Below are positions 1 to 6,152 of a stretch of DNA of 6,152 nucleotides, one piece after another. Source of the DNA: an uncultured Blautia sp. (lineage in GTDB: Bacteria > Bacillota > Clostridia > Lachnospirales > Lachnospiraceae); NCBI GenBank assembly GCA_945872375.1, contig CAMBYR010000137.1, positions 1-6,152 of the forward strand, in the 5' to 3' direction. The translations under genes were made by a program, and so were the position numbers. The notes beneath the pieces are model-generated. The model saw nothing but the letters and a program-made list of their open reading frames with translations, was not told the origin of the DNA and searched no databases. Numbering within the stretch: position 1 is the first letter of the stretch; the number at the start of each line of letters is the position of its first letter.

Positions 1-2900
<2,900 letters not shown>

Positions 2901-2908
2901 GTATTCTT

Positions 2909-2915
2909 CCCCTTT
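2909..2915 (-). promoter_or_regulatory. Ribosome binding site of rpoC
   Basis: On the minus strand the 16-bp rpoB-rpoC gap contains AAAGGGG followed by AAGAATAC and then the rpoC ATG. This leaves 8 bases between the purine-rich core and the start, a good Gram-positive Shine-Dalgarno arrangement. It decides the rpoC start, since no other start codon lies at a suitable distance. The gap has no room for a terminator hairpin or a promoter, so rpoC is read on the rpoB transcript, and translation may be coupled through ribosomes ending at the rpoB stop. The site is seen directly; coupling is inferred. Confidence 0.85.
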
Positions 2916-2916
2916 C

Positions 2917-5900
2917 CTATTCTGCGTCATCGTCGTAAGAGTCTTCGAAATCCGCATAATCGTCAGAGTCGTCCTCATCTTCCTCCACGTCAACCAGCTC
3001 TTCTCCCTCGAATTGCTGCTGGATATAGCCGTGTTTGCTGAGATCCTCGTCCTCGCGGTTTCCTCTGAAGTCTCCTTCGATTACGGAACGCAGATCGGTA
3101 TCGCCGTAATCTACGGTTTCCATGATTTCCACTTCTGTCTGGTCCTCTCTCAGAACCTTTACATCCAGACCCAGGGACTGCAGCTCCTTCAGAAGTACCT
3201 TGAAGGATTCCGGAATACCCGGTTCAGGAATGTTATCACCTTTGATGATGGCTTCGTAGGTCTTCACACGTCCTACCACATCATCGGATTTTACTGTCAG
3301 GATTTCCTGAAGTGTATAGGCAGCTCCATATGCCTCAAGTGCCCAAACTTCCATCTCACCGAAACGCTGTCCACCGAACTGAGCTTTACCACCCAGAGGC
3401 TGCTGTGTAACAAGTGCGTATGGACCTGTAGAACGGGCATGGATCTTATCGTCAACCAGATGATGCAGTTTCAGATAATGCATGTGTCCGATGGTAACAG
3501 GGCTGTCGAAATATTCGCCTGTACGGCCGTCACGAAGACGTACCTTACCATCTCTGGAGATCGGAACGCCCTTCCAGAGTGCTCTGTGAGCTTTATTTTC
3601 ATCCAGATACTGCATTACTTCCGGATCAAGAATATCCTCATATTTTGCACGGAATTCTTCAAAATCTTCAGTATTTACATAATCATTTGCAAGCTCCAGG
3701 GTGTCCTGGATATCTTTCTCGTTTGCACCATCGAATACCGGCGTTGCCACGTTGAAACCAAGTGCTTTCGCAGCAAGGCTCAGGTGGATTTCCAGCACCT
3801 GTCCGATGTTCATACGGGACGGCACACCCAGAGGATTCAGTACGATATCCAGCGGACGGCCATTTGGCAGGAACGGCATATCTTCTACCGGAAGCACACG
3901 GGAAACAACACCCTTGTTTCCGTGACGGCCTGCCATCTTGTCACCTACAGAAATCTTACGTTTCTGAGCGATGTAGATGCGGACAGACTGATTAACACCG
4001 GGAGACAGCTCGTCGCCGTTTTCTCTTGTAAAGACTTTGGCGTCCACGATAATACCGTATTCACCGTGAGGAACCTTCAGAGAAGTATCACGTACTTCAC
4101 GTGCCTTTTCACCAAAGATTGCACGCAGAAGACGTTCTTCTGCCGTAAGCTCGGTCTCTCCCTTGGGAGTTACCTTTCCAACCAGGATGTCGCCGGCACG
4201 AACCTCTGCGCCGATGCGGATAATTCCGCGCTCATCCAGGTCTTTCAATGCATCATCACCCACACCCGGAACATCTCTGGTGATCTCTTCCGGTCCAAGT
4301 TTGGTATCGCGGGCTTCTGCCTCATATTCTTCAATATGAACGGATGTATAGACATCATCCTGTACCAGTTTTTCACTTAACAGGACCGCATCCTCGTAAT
4401 TGTAGCCTTCCCAGGTCATGAATCCGATCAGCGGGTTCTTGCCCAGTGCCAGCTCGCCGTTTGCCGTGGAAGGACCGTCTGCGATTACCTGTCCTGCTTC
4501 CACATGCTCTCCCTGGAAGACGATGGGCTTCTGATTGTAGCAGTTGCTCTGGTTGCTTCGCAGGAATTTTGTCAGATGATAATTATCTTTTGTTCCGTCA
4601 TCGTTCTGAATGGAAATATCCGTGGATGTGGAACGAAGAACGGTACCGGCCTTCTTTGCAACAACACATACACCGGAGTCTACCGCTGTTTTTGTTTCCA
4701 TACCGGTTCCTACTACCGGAGCTTCGGTGGTAAGAAGCGGCACAGCCTGACGCTGCATGTTGGATCCCATCAGCGCACGGTTCGCGTCATCGTTCTGCAG
4801 GAACGGAATCAGCGCAGTCGCAACGGAAAATACCATTTTCGGAGATACGTCCATGTAATCGAACATTCTTCTTTCGTATTCCTGTGTCTCCTCGCGGAAA
4901 CGACCGGATACGTTTTTGCGGACAAAATGTCCTTCCGCATCAAGTGCCTCGTTCGCCTGTGCTACATGGTAGTTATCTTCTTCATCCGCTGTCATGTAGA
5001 CTACTTCTTCCGTAACACGCGGATTCATAGGATCTGTCTTATCGATTTTACGGTAAGGTGCCTCGATAAATCCGTACTGATTGATTCTTGCATAGGAAGC
5101 AAGAGAGTTGATCAGACCGATGTTCGGACCTTCAGGGGTCTCGATGGGGCACATACGTCCGTAATGGGAATAGTGTACGTCTCGTACCTCGAATCCGGCT
5201 CTGTCTCGTGACAGACCGCCAGGTCCAAGTGCGGAAAGACGTCTTTTGTGGGTCAGCTCACCCAGAGGGTTGTTCTGATCCATGAACTGGGACAGCTGGG
5301 AAGAACCGAAGAATTCTTTCACTGCTGCAGTTACCGGCTTGATATTGATCAGGGACTGCGGGGAAACATTTTCGGTATCCTGTGTGGTCATTCTTTCACG
5401 AACCACTCTTTCCAGTCTGGAAAGACCGATTCTGTACTGATTCTGAAGCAGCTCACCAACGGATCTGATACGGCGGTTGCCCAGATGGTCGATGTCGTCG
5501 TCATTTCCAAGACCGTATTCCAGGTGCATATTGTAGTTGATGGAAGCAAGAATATCTTCCTTTGTGATATGCTTTGGAATCAGGTCGTGAATGTCTCTGC
5601 GAATAGCTGCCTTAATATCTTCCGGATTATCATTTTCTTCCAGAATTTTTTCCAGAACAGGGTAATATACTAACTCTGTAACACCCAGTTCCTTCGGATC
5701 ACAGTCAAGCTCCACATGTGCGCGGATATCAACCATCATACTGGAAAGAACTTTAATATTGCGTTCTTCTCCCTGAATCCATACGTAAGGAACGGCTGCA
5801 TTCTGAATATCATCTGCAAGCGCTCTGGTCACTACTGTGCCTGCTTCTGCAATAATTTCTCCCGTAGAAGCATTTACCACTTCTTCTGCCAGCTTGTGAC

Positions 5901-6152
5901 CTACGATTCGTTTGTTAAAATGAAGCTTCTTATTAAATTTATAGCGTCCGACTTTTGCGAGATCATATCTTCTCGGGTCAAAGAACATTGCCATGATCAG
6001 GCTTTCTGCGCTTTCCACTGCAAGCGGCTCGCCCGGACGGATTTTTTTGTAAAGTTCCAGCAGACCCTCCTGATAATTTGTGGAGGTATCCTTGGTGAAA
6101 CTTGCAAGGATCTTTGGCTCCTCGCCGAACAGTTCCACGATTTCTGCATTTG
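2917..6152 (-). CDS. rpoB: DNA-directed RNA polymerase subunit beta (partial, N-terminus beyond right edge)
   Basis: This gene encodes the second catalytic subunit of RNA polymerase, which forms the pincer opposite beta' and the rifampicin pocket. The window holds 1077 complete codons, ending in TAG. The frame stays open to the right edge: the GTG at 6138 is an internal valine (context NAEIVELFGEEP), not a start, and roughly 200 N-terminal residues are missing. Counting from the first complete codon, RPGEP is at 38-42 and a Firmicutes-type beta lobe lies at about 75-215. DDIDHLGNRR starts near 217. The rifampicin region is 282-309, with D291, H301 and S306 matching E. coli D516, H526 and S531. 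NYEDA carries E586 and D587. GDKMAGRHGNK is at 736-746, with active-site lysines K738 and K746. A 41-residue insert is at 822-862. The QPLGGKAQFGGQRFGEMEVW block starts at 917, and an acidic tail runs from 1048 to 1077. The enterobacterial insert before the lysine motif is absent. rpoC follows 16 bp downstream. Identification is certain. Confidence 0.99.
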   Translation of the reverse strand, partial: NAEIVELFGEEPKILASFTKDTSTNYQEGLLELYKKIRPGEPLAVESAESLIMAMFFDPRRYDLAKVGRYKFNKKLHFNKRIVGHKLAEEVVNASTGEIIAEAGTVVTRALADDIQNAAVPYVWIQGEERNIKVLSSMMVDIRAHVELDCDPKELGVTELVYYPVLEKILEENDNPEDIKAAIRRDIHDLIPKHITKEDILASINYNMHLEYGLGNDDDIDHLGNRRIRSVGELLQNQYRIGLSRLERVVRERMTTQDTENVSPQSLINIKPVTAAVKEFFGSSQLSQFMDQNNPLGELTHKRRLSALGPGGLSRDRAGFEVRDVHYSHYGRMCPIETPEGPNIGLINSLASYARINQYGFIEAPYRKIDKTDPMNPRVTEEVVYMTADEEDNYHVAQANEALDAEGHFVRKNVSGRFREETQEYERRMFDYMDVSPKMVFSVATALIPFLQNDDANRALMGSNMQRQAVPLLTTEAPVVGTGMETKTAVDSGVCVVAKKAGTVLRSTSTDISIQNDDGTKDNYHLTKFLRSNQSNCYNQKPIVFQGEHVEAGQVIADGPSTANGELALGKNPLIGFMTWEGYNYEDAVLLSEKLVQDDVYTSVHIEEYEAEARDTKLGPEEITRDVPGVGDDALKDLDERGIIRIGAEVRAGDILVGKVTPKGETELTAEERLLRAIFGEKAREVRDTSLKVPHGEYGIIVDAKVFTRENGDELSPGVNQSVRIYIAQKRKISVGDKMAGRHGNKGVVSRVLPVEDMPFLPNGRPLDIVLNPLGVPSRMNIGQVLEIHLSLAAKALGFNVATPVFDGANEKDIQDTLELANDYVNTEDFEEFRAKYEDILDPEVMQYLDENKAHRALWKGVPISRDGKVRLRDGRTGEYFDSPVTIGHMHYLKLHHLVDDKIHARSTGPYALVTQQPLGGKAQFGGQRFGEMEVWALEAYGAAYTLQEILTVKSDDVVGRVKTYEAIIKGDNIPEPGIPESFKVLLKELQSLGLDVKVLREDQTEVEIMETVDYGDTDLRSVIEGDFRGNREDEDLSKHGYIQQQFEGEELVDVEEDEDDSDDYADFEDSYDDDAE

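Noticed and set aside
2901..2916. Terminator, promoter or attenuator between rpoB and rpoC
   Set aside because: The gap is only 16 bp and is filled by the rpoC ribosome binding site and its spacer. There is no inverted repeat.
6136..6138. GTG at 6138 as the start of rpoB
   Set aside because: The frame continues upstream without a stop to the window edge (NAEI before the valine), and a beta subunit starting here would lack about 200 conserved N-terminal residues.

Overview
The window lies entirely inside the bacterial RNA polymerase operon rpoB-rpoC, read from right to left on the minus strand. Both genes are cut by the window edges. rpoB (beta subunit) enters from the right edge without its start codon and stops with TAG at 2917-2919. 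After a 16-bp gap carrying a ribosome binding site, rpoC (beta' subunit) starts with ATG at 2900-2898 and runs open off the left edge without reaching a stop. About 99.7% of the window is therefore coding, and no gene-free stretch exceeds 16 bases.

The organism looks like a Gram-positive member of the Firmicutes, class Clostridia, most likely Lachnospiraceae or a close relative. Evidence: rpoB and rpoC are separate genes; beta' lacks the trigger-loop insert (SI3) of enterobacteria; beta lacks the large enterobacterial insert before the catalytic lysine motif; the beta lobe is of Firmicutes type; and base composition is moderate (roughly half GC by eye). A 41-residue insert near the beta C-terminus and a very acidic beta tail also fit, from memory, gut Lachnospiraceae. 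Genus cannot be set from this window.

The two products are the catalytic pair of one enzyme. Beta supplies the rifampicin pocket, the fork loop and the catalytic-site lysines. Beta' supplies the three Mg-binding aspartates, the trigger loop, two zinc sites and the clamp coiled coil that binds sigma. The short gap and strong ribosome binding site fit one transcript and balanced production of the two subunits. By general bacterial gene order, rplJ/rplL would lie upstream (beyond the right edge) and rpsL/rpsG often downstream (beyond the left edge), but neither is visible here.

I found no mobile element, RNA gene, CRISPR array, terminator or new system. The remaining long reading frames on the plus strand are explained by codon bias in rpoB and rpoC. 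The points worth a second look are small: the beta insert, the acidic beta tail, two extra cysteines at the second beta' zinc site, an A8 slip-prone tract in rpoC, and residues bearing on rifamycin and fidaxomicin susceptibility.
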